Source: Colwellia demingiae (lineage in GTDB: Bacteria > Pseudomonadota > Gammaproteobacteria > Enterobacterales > Alteromonadaceae). Taken from it: a stretch of 64,000 bases of DNA. The stretch spans positions 372,001-436,000 of the forward strand of contig NZ_VOLT01000005.1 in assembly GCF_007954275.1 (NCBI RefSeq), given 5' to 3'. Under the pieces are notes generated by a model that searched no databases, was not told the DNA's origin, and worked only from the letters and a program-made list of their open reading frames with translations. Positions 45,958 through 54,252 of this stretch are shown here, one piece after another. The stretch's first letter is position 1, and every line of letters starts with the position of its first letter. The translations under genes and the position numbers were made by a program.

Positions 45958-46012
45958 GGATTATAATATCACGGATTATAATCCGTTGGATTATAATCCG
46001 TTGGATTATAAT
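45958..46012. promoter_or_regulatory. Four direct repeats at 15-bp period (putative operator)
   Basis: GGATTATAAT occurs at 45958, 45973, 45988 and 46003, exactly 15 bp apart. In the second and third copies it extends to the palindrome GGATTATAATCC. Each copy contains TATAAT on both strands, so the array overlaps candidate -10 elements for both divergent genes. It is probably bound by the adjacent XRE regulator; binding is inferred. Confidence 0.8.
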
Positions 46013-46065
46013 CACACCCGGCCATCAATTTTACCCTTGGTCGGTTGTTTGATGCGGAGTTCTAT

Positions 46066-46239
46066 ATGAAATTAAATAACCTTGTTGCTCAAATTATTGC
46101 TGCACCTAACTTTGATCACTTCTCTGCAATAGAGGTTCGATCTGCATATTTGGCTTTGAAATGTGATAACACCATTGACCCGAATGATGCGCGTCGTTTT
46201 GTTTATACCGAGCTTTTAAAGCTAGTAAAGAAAGGTTGA
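46066..46239 (+). CDS. Small protein, N-terminal part (57 aa), stops at in-frame TGA
   Basis: MKLNNLVAQIIAAPNFDHF, then FVYTELLKLVKKG. The start ATG 46066 has GGAG six bases upstream; a TTG at 46045 is open in frame but less likely. I do not recognise a domain. The stop TGA (46237-46239) lies in the same frame as the following 97-codon gene, and the codons between are open (LKKSVSKKKEITSFIKTE). The two are therefore probably one gene of about 173 codons with a nonsense codon (TGG to TGA would give GWLKK). Confidence 0.6.
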   Translation: MKLNNLVAQIIAAPNFDHFSAIEVRSAYLALKCDNTIDPNDARRFVYTELLKLVKKG

Positions 46240-46293
46240 TTAAAGAAGTCTGTTTCAAAGAAGAAAGAGATCACTTCGTTTATTAAAACTGAG

Positions 46294-46587
46294 ATGTTTG
46301 ACCCTGCCGCCCTCGCTGTAAACCCAGCAGTAGATATTGATCAAAAGAAAGAGTCTGATCTTGAGGTAACTAATAGCTTAAGTGAAACATTAGTCGATAG
46401 ATTAAACCACTATAAAAACGAGCTACTGACAGGGCTTGGAGAGGTGGACGAATACAAACTTCTTTGCAACCAGTTTCCAGAACTGCACACTAAATTACAA
46501 TCAAAATACAATGAAGTGCGAGAGAAAAACAGCAAACTCCTTGGCAGTATTAAAGCTGTTGAAAACCTTATCTCAATTAAGCATTAG
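46294..46587 (+). CDS. Small protein, C-terminal part (97 aa)
   Basis: MFDPAALAVNPAVDID, then a Leu-rich helical stretch (LVDRLNHYKNELLTGLGEVDEYKLLCNQFPELHTKL) and a coiled-coil-like end (NEVREKNSKLLGSIKAVENL). It has a poor ribosome binding site of its own, consistent with being the second half of the gene that starts at 46066. Its TAG stop overlaps the ribosome binding site of the helicase gene (AGGA at 46586), so translation is probably coupled. No family recognised. Confidence 0.6.
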   Translation: MFDPAALAVNPAVDIDQKKESDLEVTNSLSETLVDRLNHYKNELLTGLGEVDEYKLLCNQFPELHTKLQSKYNEVREKNSKLLGSIKAVENLISIKH

Positions 46588-46594
46588 GAATAAC

Positions 46595-48049
46595 ATGGAA
46601 AAACGTAAATGGCAGGCTGAGTGTATTAACTTAGCTCTAGATAAATATACCAGTGGTAATAAACACTTTTTGGCTTTAGCCACGCCTGGTGCAGGTAAAA
46701 CTTTTATGGCTTCGGCACTTGGAAATGAAATAATCAAGCGTGAACTTGCTGATATTATTATTTGCTTTTCACCTTCCTCTGTCGTTTGCGAAGACTTTAG
46801 CGAAACTCTTGAAAGTGTAATCGGTGAGCGGTTTGACGGTCTTTTAGGTTCTAAAGGTCGTTCATTAACCTATCAGAGCATGAAATACCTTGATGAAGAT
46901 TTTTGGATGTTGTTTCAAAAATATCGTGTGTTCGTTATTTTTGATGAGATTCATCATTGTTCAGGTTCTAACATTGAAAACGCCAACGCCTGGGGCGAAA
47001 AAATAATCCTCAATATTCGTGATAACGCTGAGTTCACTTTAGCTATGACGGGTACTCCTTGGCGCTCTGATACGGCTCCTATCGTGCTTTCTCACTATTC
47101 AAGCTTTACCAATAAAATTCGATGTGATTACGTCTACGGGCTTTCTAAGGCTATTAGAGATGGTGTTTGTAGAAAACCCCAGATCATTGTGATTGATAAC
47201 GACAATATCTCGCTAACGGATAAAGGCGAAAGAAAATCATTTAGTTCCTTTAAGGAGCTATTAACCCAATCAGTATTTCCTTATCAGGACATCATCCAAA
47301 ATGAACAGTTGTTATTGCATACTATCAGACAAGCTAATGACAGATTGGACAAGCTACGTATTACAAATCCAACTGCCGGAGGGTTAATAGTTGCTAGCTC
47401 TGTTGAACATACGACACAAATTGAAAAGCTAATGGCTGAGCACTTTAATGAAGCAGTTACAGTCATCACATATAGGGAAGATGAACCGACCAAACTCATT
47501 CATCACTATAGGCAATCTAGCTCTAAATGGGTTGTATCGGTTGGGATGATTAGCGAGGGAACGAATATTCCACGCTTACAAGTTACTTGTCACCTAACTA
47601 GAATCAAAACAGAAATGAATTTTAGACAATTACAAGGGCGTAATTTGCGTATAACCGATGCTCCAAATCAGGACGCTTTTCTATACATGCCTGCCGAGCC
47701 AAAACTTGTTGAATATGCTTTTCGAGTCGCTCAGGATATTCCCTTTGAGGCCGATGTCGTTAAATTTGAAAAAATGAGTACTCATTTTAAGGCAAAACAA
47801 AAGGATGATGATACAAATGAAGGTCATATTGATAAAGTGCCTGAGGATAAGGTTAAAGGTTCATCAAATAAGAATATTAACATTGAAGAGGAAAGACTCG
47901 AACTTGGTGAATTTGAAGAGAGGGTTTACCCGCAGATCACGCCTACTAATGAAAAGAATCCGCTAACAAACACTTACGAAAGTATGATGAATATATTTGG
48001 TAGGTTCAAGCAAGAAACTCTTGAGCTTGGGTTAAGCACTCTGGAGTAA
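46595..48049 (+). CDS. SF2 DEAD/DEAH-type helicase
   Basis: 484 aa. Helicase motifs in order: Q-like RKWQAECINLAL, Walker A LATPGAGKTFMASAL at about residue 34, Walker B VIFDEIHH, motif III AMTGTPWRS, motif V VSVGMISEGTNIPRL and motif VI FRQLQGRNLR. It ends in an acidic tail (residues about 405-470). The layout resembles restriction-type (type III/ResIII-like) helicases, but no nuclease or methylase domain is present. ATG 46595 with AGGAA is chosen over the long upstream frame. Defence-type role is inference from context. Confidence 0.88.
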   Translation: MEKRKWQAECINLALDKYTSGNKHFLALATPGAGKTFMASALGNEIIKRELADIIICFSPSSVVCEDFSETLESVIGERFDGLLGSKGRSLTYQSMKYLDEDFWMLFQKYRVFVIFDEIHHCSGSNIENANAWGEKIILNIRDNAEFTLAMTGTPWRSDTAPIVLSHYSSFTNKIRCDYVYGLSKAIRDGVCRKPQIIVIDNDNISLTDKGERKSFSSFKELLTQSVFPYQDIIQNEQLLLHTIRQANDRLDKLRITNPTAGGLIVASSVEHTTQIEKLMAEHFNEAVTVITYREDEPTKLIHHYRQSSSKWVVSVGMISEGTNIPRLQVTCHLTRIKTEMNFRQLQGRNLRITDAPNQDAFLYMPAEPKLVEYAFRVAQDIPFEADVVKFEKMSTHFKAKQKDDDTNEGHIDKVPEDKVKGSSNKNINIEEERLELGEFEERVYPQITPTNEKNPLTNTYESMMNIFGRFKQETLELGLSTLE

Positions 48050-48126
48050 TGACATAGCAACATAACATTTATTCAAATAGCGATGACAGACACAGACATT
48101 TTGAAAAATAATTATAAGGAAATTAT

Positions 48127-48246
48127 ATGCTAATTGCGTATAATGCTGCCATTTTAAGCACACTCAATAGATATGTTGACAGAATAACCTATGTACCAAT
48201 CCATAAAAATGAACCTGAATGCTCTCAAAAACAACAAGATTTTTGA
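48127..48246 (+). CDS. Possible 39-aa upstream ORF overlapping the channel gene
   Basis: ATG 48127 has a good ribosome binding site (AAGGAA) and encodes 39 aa (MLIAYNAAILSTLNRYVDR...). It ends at 48246, inside the ion-channel gene, whose own ATG (48191) has no obvious ribosome binding site. It may be a leader ORF that couples translation, or chance. Confidence 0.3.
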   Translation: MLIAYNAAILSTLNRYVDRITYVPIHKNEPECSQKQQDF

Positions 48247-48985
48247 GCTTATCGTTGTCTCCGTTATTATCATTTCCGCACTGGAAATCGGTGCCAAAAC
48301 ATTTCAATTAACAGACAGTGCTGTTTCGCTTACTGAGATATTAGATGTTTTTATAACTGTTTTCTTTCTCTTTGAGCTAACTATTCGCTTTATTGGAGAT
48401 GATGACAAACGTTCATTCTTAAAAAAAGGTTGGAACGTCTTTGATACGCTTGTCGTAATGATAAGTCTTATACCCATAGATAATAGTGAAATGGCTCTTC
48501 TAGCTCGTCTTGTACGTATATTTCGTGTATTACGAATGATATCCGTTGTACCTGAGTTGCGAATTTTAATTAACTCTCTCATAAAAGCCTTACCACAATT
48601 AGGCTATGTCGTTCTGTTGATGTTTATAATTTTCTATATATATGCGGCATTTGGAAGCTTCATGTTTAGTCAAATCAATCCAAAACTCTGGGGCGACATA
48701 GCGATATCAATGTTGACACTTTTCAGGGTTATGACATTCGAGGATTGGACTGATATTCAATACGAGACAATGGAAGTCTATCCTTATAGTTTGATATTTT
48801 ATCTGACGTTTATCTTCTTTACTGCCTTTGCATTTTTAAATATGGTGATCGGTATCGTTGTTAATGTCATGGAAGAAGAGCACCAAGCAGCCAGAGCCGA
48901 AAAAGTTGAAAAGCAACCAACTCTTATTGAGCTTCAACAAGAATTGAAAGAAATAAAAGCCTTGCTTATGGCACAAAATAAGTAA
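48191..48985 (+). CDS. Voltage-gated-type ion transporter (BacNaV-like)
   Basis: 264 aa, six TM helices of a one-domain tetrameric channel. The S4 voltage sensor LLARLVRIFRVLRMISVV shows arginines every third position. The pore has TLFRVMTFEDWTDIQYETM, where FEDW stands at the selectivity-filter position of bacterial sodium channels (LESW), and S6 FLTAF-like FFTAFAFLNMVIGIVV. The C-terminal coiled coil LIELQQELKEIKALL assembles tetramers. The acidic ED filter is also reminiscent of calcium-channel filters; ion selectivity cannot be read from sequence. It is paralogous to the truncated copy at 42296-42565. Confidence 0.88.
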   Translation: MYQSIKMNLNALKNNKIFELIVVSVIIISALEIGAKTFQLTDSAVSLTEILDVFITVFFLFELTIRFIGDDDKRSFLKKGWNVFDTLVVMISLIPIDNSEMALLARLVRIFRVLRMISVVPELRILINSLIKALPQLGYVVLLMFIIFYIYAAFGSFMFSQINPKLWGDIAISMLTLFRVMTFEDWTDIQYETMEVYPYSLIFYLTFIFFTAFAFLNMVIGIVVNVMEEEHQAARAEKVEKQPTLIELQQELKEIKALLMAQNK

Positions 48986-49175
48986 TGATAAGCCGCTAAA
49001 AATGAGTATGTCGTAAAAATAATATTTATTCGTGTGTGAGTGAGGAGCTATATAAGACATGGCTTAGGTAAAATAACAAAAGCGTACACACTACCTGACA
49101 AAGAAAATCCTAACTCATTTTTCTAAAATACGAGTTAAGTGGGGAGGTGCATAGTCTGATGTGTTTGAACCAACA

Positions 49176-49418
49176 TCATGGATATATTGGACCAGCCTTA
49201 TTGCTATGCTGGACCACAGCCGAAATAAACGAACGCATGATTTCGTAATCACCACCACCATGAAGCGTCATTTCACTTTCAGCATCTGTTGCTTCAATAT
49301 GAGTTTGTTGATCAGATAAAAAATCATATATTTTCAAAGATGAGGTATCACCTTCGATCATACCTTTAGTACCAAAAATTCTCGTTTTTCTTTCTGTATA
49401 GTCAATAAATGCCGTCAT
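49176..49418 (-). pseudogene. Gfo/Idh/MocA oxidoreductase fragment
   Basis: About 80 codons: TMTAFIDYTERKTRIFGTKGMIEGD, VYDFL-like IYDFLSDQQ, and GGGDYEIMRSFISAV. This is the C-terminal half of an NAD(P)-dependent sugar oxidoreductase. The frame closes with a TAA just before VSFTMTAF and the Rossmann half is missing, so it is a relic. It points towards past transfer or deletion here. Confidence 0.8.
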
Positions 49419-49423
49419 AGTAA

Positions 49424-49738
49424 ATGAAACAGTTTACCTCCTTCAAACTGCATATTAACAACTTGATTGTCAACGACATCATTATCTCAAAGGTAAACAC
49501 AACGACCATACCCAACCCAACGTTTGATGATATTTTTATAAGTGAATTACGTTCTAAAAAGTTACATACCGAGGTTGTTACTTCTTCTCAAATATTTTTG
49601 CCAACTAGAACATATTCTAAAGAAGATATGAGTGATATTATTGCAAAGAATAAATTCGACACAATCTTATACATTGTTGTAAATGGTGAAAATTCAAATA
49701 GCCAGGTTGTTAGTTATCTCACAAACTCTTCGGCGTAA
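49424..49738 (+). CDS. Small hypothetical protein, possibly truncated
   Basis: 104 aa, no signal peptide; FDDIFISELRSKKLHTEVVTSSQIFLPTRTYSKEDMSDIIAKNKFDTILYIVV resembles the core of lipoproteins that have a flavodoxin-like repeat, without their N-terminus. The gene starts six bases from the beginning of the preceding divergent fragment, so it may itself be a fragment. Not identified. Confidence 0.45.
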   Translation: MKQFTSFKLHINNLIVNDIIISKVNTTTIPNPTFDDIFISELRSKKLHTEVVTSSQIFLPTRTYSKEDMSDIIAKNKFDTILYIVVNGENSNSQVVSYLTNSSA

Positions 49739-49943
49739 GCATATTCTACTGGATAAACATCGAGTATAACTAAGCGCACCGCTTAGTTTTGCGCTTACTG
49801 TGGTACTCCCTTATGATAAAGTCAGAATGTCAGGCTCAAGAGAATAGAAATAGATTACATTATTGGGGCAGAGCTTGAATTAATAACCGGTCTTTTCGAA
49901 AAAATACACTGTTCCTGTTGGTTAGCCGGTTGCTTAAACGCTA

Positions 49944-50948
49944 TTAAATCAACAGCCAAAAACGCTCTATAACCCAATAACCACTTAGGCCACCAATAGC
50001 ATAAACCCCCAGATTAAAACCTCTTTTAAAAAAGGTAAACTTTGAATTTATCATATACATCAGTAAAGATACTGCTGAAATAAACAAGAGCTGACCAATT
50101 TCAACCCCAAGATTAAAACTTACTAATGCGTTAAATTTATTTTCAGTAGGCAATCCATATTGATTTAATACTGAGGCAAAACCAAATCCATGAAGCAAGC
50201 CAAATAATGACGCGATCGTAAAAGGATGTTTCCAACTGAATGTTTTCTTGTTGTTTTTTGTTATTTCAACAGATAAAAATAAAACACTTAAAGCGATTAA
50301 AAACTCTACAAAACCTATAGGTAGGGATATCCATTGATAGCTGCTAGCAATAAGCGTAAGAGTATGCCCAGCAGTGAAGCCAGAGATCGCGAGAATTAAA
50401 CGTTTCCCCCAACCTGTAATTATAAAAAGACATAAAATAAAAAGAAGATGATCAAATCCTTCCAAGATATGCTTTATGCCGGATACGATATACTCTTTGG
50501 AAATATCCTTTCCGTTGAGGACCTTGTCGACTTCGACTCTTTGAATACTGGGGTCGTTAAAGTGTTCTATTATATCGCCTTGAAGCGGCGTATAAGAAAT
50601 AAGTGAAGTTAATGCTGGGTTATGTAAAGGATAGGTAATATCAATAACCAAGTTGTCATTGATGTTGTCACATTTATAAATAATAGCGCCTTGAAGGCGG
50701 TCTTGTTTTAGGATTTTAGTTATAAGGCAGTTATCACCAGACAGAATGATATAAGGCTCATTACCTAGTTCAACAATGGGTGGTGTCTTCCATTTCAATA
50801 ATATTTGAGTATAACTTTTCGCCTCTAATTCGATATATAAAGGCCGAGCATCATGTGCAAACGAATAGTTCGAAAAAAACACAAGTAATAAAAGTGTACA
50901 GTTAGATAAAAATTTCATAAACTCACTCAACAATTTCATACTTTTCAA
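49944..50948 (-). CDS. HupE/UreJ-2-like membrane protein
   Basis: 334 aa. N-terminal signal peptide (LLLVFFSNYSFA), a beta-rich periplasmic part (about 25-155), then six or seven TM helices with GIKHILEGFDHLLFILCLF, SGFTAGHTLTLIA, VEFLIALSVLFLSVEI and GLLHGFGFA: conserved His and Asp/Glu positions of the HupE/UreJ group, which is linked with metal (Ni, Co) handling. The exact role is unknown. It overlaps the preceding peptidyl-prolyl isomerase gene by 26 bases. Confidence 0.87.
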   Translation of the reverse strand: MKSMKLLSEFMKFLSNCTLLLLVFFSNYSFAHDARPLYIELEAKSYTQILLKWKTPPIVELGNEPYIILSGDNCLITKILKQDRLQGAIIYKCDNINDNLVIDITYPLHNPALTSLISYTPLQGDIIEHFNDPSIQRVEVDKVLNGKDISKEYIVSGIKHILEGFDHLLFILCLFIITGWGKRLILAISGFTAGHTLTLIASSYQWISLPIGFVEFLIALSVLFLSVEITKNNKKTFSWKHPFTIASLFGLLHGFGFASVLNQYGLPTENKFNALVSFNLGVEIGQLLFISAVSLLMYMINSKFTFFKRGFNLGVYAIGGLSGYWVIERFWLLI

Positions 50949-51849
50949 TAATTTTATTAATCGCCCTACGTTCTACGTCTTTAACTTTTAGCTGTTGTAA
51001 GTCAGCTAGAATCAAAGAAGCCACGTCCTCTATAGGTGGGGTTATTTCAGCTGTATTTTTAATGATATACACAAGGTGGTAGCCATAAGTTGATTTGAAA
51101 GGGCCTACCCATAGTCCTATTTTATTTTCAGAAAATATATCCTTTGAAAAATCATCTCCAAGTTGGCTAGCTACAAACTTTTCACTTTTATTAATATAAC
51201 TTCGAAAGTATAAAAAATGATCGCCATATTTTCCAGCTTGCTCAGGATAGAGTGCTTCTTCCCTTACTTTTAACTTTGTATTTTGTGCGTCAAATAACGC
51301 ATTTTTTAAACCTCTTTTATTTTTAGAAAAATAAATGTGGCTAAAGCTAACCGTTTGTTCTTGAATGTATAGATAGATATTGTCTTGGTAGTATTTTTTT
51401 ATTTCTGTTTCATTAATGGCTTCAATATCTTGGCTAAATCCTCGTGTTAAATATTCCATTTTTTGAACAAGACGACGTTTTATCATTTCATCATTTTCAT
51501 CTAGGCCTAATTTCAATCCTTCCCGATAAAGAACTTCTTGATGGATATATCGTTTTTTTATCTCTTCTTTTTCATCTTCTGAAAGTGCTTTAAAGTACGC
51601 CTTTGCACTTTTCTCTTTATATACTTTGTTTTGGGCTTGGATAAACGAGATTAAGTTTTTTTCGCTTACGTTAACCAAAAATGGCTGCTCACTTTTTAAC
51701 GAATCAGGGTTGATTGCTCTAATAAAAATAAAACCTAAAAAACCTAATATCAAGAAAACAAATAGAGGTTCTCTGGTAATTATATTAATTAATTTGTTTT
51801 TCTTTCGTAAGGTAATAGGACGTTTAGCCTTGGTTTTCATTTTACTCAC
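50923..51849 (-). CDS. Membrane-anchored parvulin-type peptidyl-prolyl isomerase
   Basis: 308 aa: Lys/Arg-rich N-terminus, one TM helix (LFVFLILGFLGFIFI), then a PpiC/SurA-like periplasmic chaperone domain. Segments seen: SFSHIYFSKNKRG, LKVREEALYP and VGPFKSTYGYHLVYII, the last being the parvulin end. It overlaps the HupE-like gene and follows the DUF3604 gene, suggesting a dedicated foldase for the exported neighbours. Confidence 0.88.
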   Translation of the reverse strand: MSKMKTKAKRPITLRKKNKLINIITREPLFVFLILGFLGFIFIRAINPDSLKSEQPFLVNVSEKNLISFIQAQNKVYKEKSAKAYFKALSEDEKEEIKKRYIHQEVLYREGLKLGLDENDEMIKRRLVQKMEYLTRGFSQDIEAINETEIKKYYQDNIYLYIQEQTVSFSHIYFSKNKRGLKNALFDAQNTKLKVREEALYPEQAGKYGDHFLYFRSYINKSEKFVASQLGDDFSKDIFSENKIGLWVGPFKSTYGYHLVYIIKNTAEITPPIEDVASLILADLQQLKVKDVERRAINKIIEKYEIVE

Positions 51850-51952
51850 TTAGTATTTATATTGGATAAATGGGGAAGTACGTAGACGGTTATATAAAGA
51901 GACCGTAAAGTAATGAAGCGATGAGGCCTCATTACTGTACGATCTAAATATT

Positions 51953-53944
51953 TTATTTTGGCGTATACCAAATTGGCGAACTATAGGCGCGTTCTTGAAT
52001 AGTTGCTGGCCCTTCAGACGGAAGCTCTGTTTGTGTTGCTAGGCTATCGTAAAGTGAGTTTCTAGGTGTTGGGATTTGCAGTACGCGTACATAATAATAT
52101 GCTCTCTCTGCTAAATTAAAATCAGGGTCTGTCCATTTTCCTACTATCTCTTCACTTCCTATCGTGTTGGTATATTGCGCATTATCTAAATTCACTGTTG
52201 ACCCGACAGCAGGTAACACTCCTGTTGAGTCAAGCTTTCGCTCGCCCGCCCAAGCAACATTATAAACCGCTTCATGACGTTCACCTGTCGCTGAAATCCA
52301 ACCTTTAATAATTTGAACGCGATCTAAATTTGCATCAATAGGATCTTTCACTGCTCTAAAAATAAATTCCGGCGAAGTTTTTGAAGAAGTTAAAGAAGGG
52401 GTAGTTAGGTCGCCGCCCATAGGTACACCATTTTTATAACCATAGGTAGCGAAATCATTACTTTGTATAGCTTGTTCATCCATATTCCATCCAGCAAAAA
52501 CACGTACACTTAAACGAGTTCCTGTGGTGGCATAAACTTCTTTACGTTGAAACGCATTAAAAATATCTTCTCGGGTATTTTCAATAGCCCAAACAGCTGT
52601 AAGGCCTGACGCAGACATATTAAATCCATTAAAGGATATTGGACTTTCACCATGGCTGTCTGAAAGTTTTTTACCCTTGGGTAGTGAGTCTGCGCTTGTC
52701 TTCCCCCAGTAGTTGTTCTCTTCTGGTGATGAATAGCCCGTATGACTGTCTGTTGAACCAATCATTCCGAACTTAAAAGGGTTGACACCTACTTTCTCTT
52801 CAATGGCTAAACCTGCCGTTAATGCGCCTCGTGCAAAATCATTTTTAATTGGGATGTAAGTATCACCGCTGGTATCTAGGTAATGATAAAAGTTTTCAAA
52901 GTCTGCAAATTCGTCTTTTGGTGAAAAAACACCTCTTGCTTCCATGTCACCTTTAGATTGTGTAACTTCAACCAATGGCTCCCACTCTATACGTGTCTTA
53001 GCATAATCTGCAGTGATAACCTCTCCCCTTAATGTTGTTTCAGCGAACATAAAGCCACGAGATACGTTTGAATTGTGTGGAATAGAAATAAAGCGGCTTT
53101 TCGTTTCTTTTGATGTTTTCTCTAACCACGACCATAAATCCTCGGGGTACTGGCTAGAATCCGCGCCAAAGGGTAGGTATTGACGTGTTTTATCTGCGCC
53201 ATCCGGCGTAAAAATAACACGGTGTAAATTGGCACCCGTAGGCATTGAACTCCATTCCCACCCTGCAAACGTTGTAAATGTTCCTGGGTCGTTATTGCGC
53301 TCGGCTGCATCAATAGTTTTATTCCAATAACTTGCTCTTAATGCATTGTTCTCACCAAAGGCATGATATCCATCAGTATTGTTGTTGGGATCTTGTACAG
53401 GATTTTTACCTGGGTTTTCAGGGCCTACAGGAATAAAGCGCGAGAACATTTTGAGGCCCATATCATTATCAACACCAAACTCTATATATTTAATCGCTGC
53501 CCAACGTTTAAGACTATCTAAAAATCCTAATTCATCTAAAGAAACAACTTCACCTTTGAAGTTGTTGTCTAATAGCCCCATACCTTCTGCGTGATCCGCA
53601 ATAACCAGAAAATCTAAGGGTGTTTTTATTTGGATTTTTGCCTGGCTTATATTGTGAACCATTGGGGCGCCCTTAGCCCAACGATAGGCCATTTCAGGAT
53701 CTACGGTTTGATTTTTATTAAGGAATGCATCGAGTGAATAACTAGTGTGAAGGTGCGTGTCTCCAAACAGAAGTTTATTCGGAATAGTTTGCGCTTCTTG
53801 ATTCGCATTTACTGAAATTGAAAGTGTAGCAATGGTTACAGAGAGAACTGTACGTTTAAATGATTTATAGTTAAACAGCGGTGAGATACTCTTAATAATT
53901 GACGCTGACAGATTAATACGTGCGAAATATGGGTTTTTATTCAT
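51953..53944 (-). CDS. DUF3604 family exported protein (PHP-like)
   Basis: 663 aa with a long N-terminal leader (hydrophobic core VLSVTIATLSISVNA) and probable export. PHP-superfamily motifs: FGDTHLHTSYSLDA near residue 60, LVIADHAEGM, and GSTDSHTGYSS. This is the DUF3604 family, presumed metal-dependent hydrolase of unknown substrate. Series with the parvulin and HupE-like genes on the same strand (104 bp to the isomerase gene). An AACT tetranucleotide tract is located about 195 bp upstream of its start. Confidence 0.88.
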   Translation of the reverse strand: MNKNPYFARINLSASIIKSISPLFNYKSFKRTVLSVTIATLSISVNANQEAQTIPNKLLFGDTHLHTSYSLDAFLNKNQTVDPEMAYRWAKGAPMVHNISQAKIQIKTPLDFLVIADHAEGMGLLDNNFKGEVVSLDELGFLDSLKRWAAIKYIEFGVDNDMGLKMFSRFIPVGPENPGKNPVQDPNNNTDGYHAFGENNALRASYWNKTIDAAERNNDPGTFTTFAGWEWSSMPTGANLHRVIFTPDGADKTRQYLPFGADSSQYPEDLWSWLEKTSKETKSRFISIPHNSNVSRGFMFAETTLRGEVITADYAKTRIEWEPLVEVTQSKGDMEARGVFSPKDEFADFENFYHYLDTSGDTYIPIKNDFARGALTAGLAIEEKVGVNPFKFGMIGSTDSHTGYSSPEENNYWGKTSADSLPKGKKLSDSHGESPISFNGFNMSASGLTAVWAIENTREDIFNAFQRKEVYATTGTRLSVRVFAGWNMDEQAIQSNDFATYGYKNGVPMGGDLTTPSLTSSKTSPEFIFRAVKDPIDANLDRVQIIKGWISATGERHEAVYNVAWAGERKLDSTGVLPAVGSTVNLDNAQYTNTIGSEEIVGKWTDPDFNLAERAYYYVRVLQIPTPRNSLYDSLATQTELPSEGPATIQERAYSSPIWYTPK

Positions 53945-54252
<308 letters not shown>

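Noticed and set aside
45958..46012. Possible CRISPR-like array
   Set aside because: Unit is only 15 bp with near-identical content and no spacers; far better explained as operator repeats.
46436..46594. N-terminal extension of the helicase ORF
   Set aside because: It overlaps the small gene in another frame; the ATG at 46595 has a proper ribosome binding site and starts the conserved helicase part.
52510..52761. 83-aa ORF in the DUF3604 gene
   Set aside because: Same-strand shadow frame without independent support.
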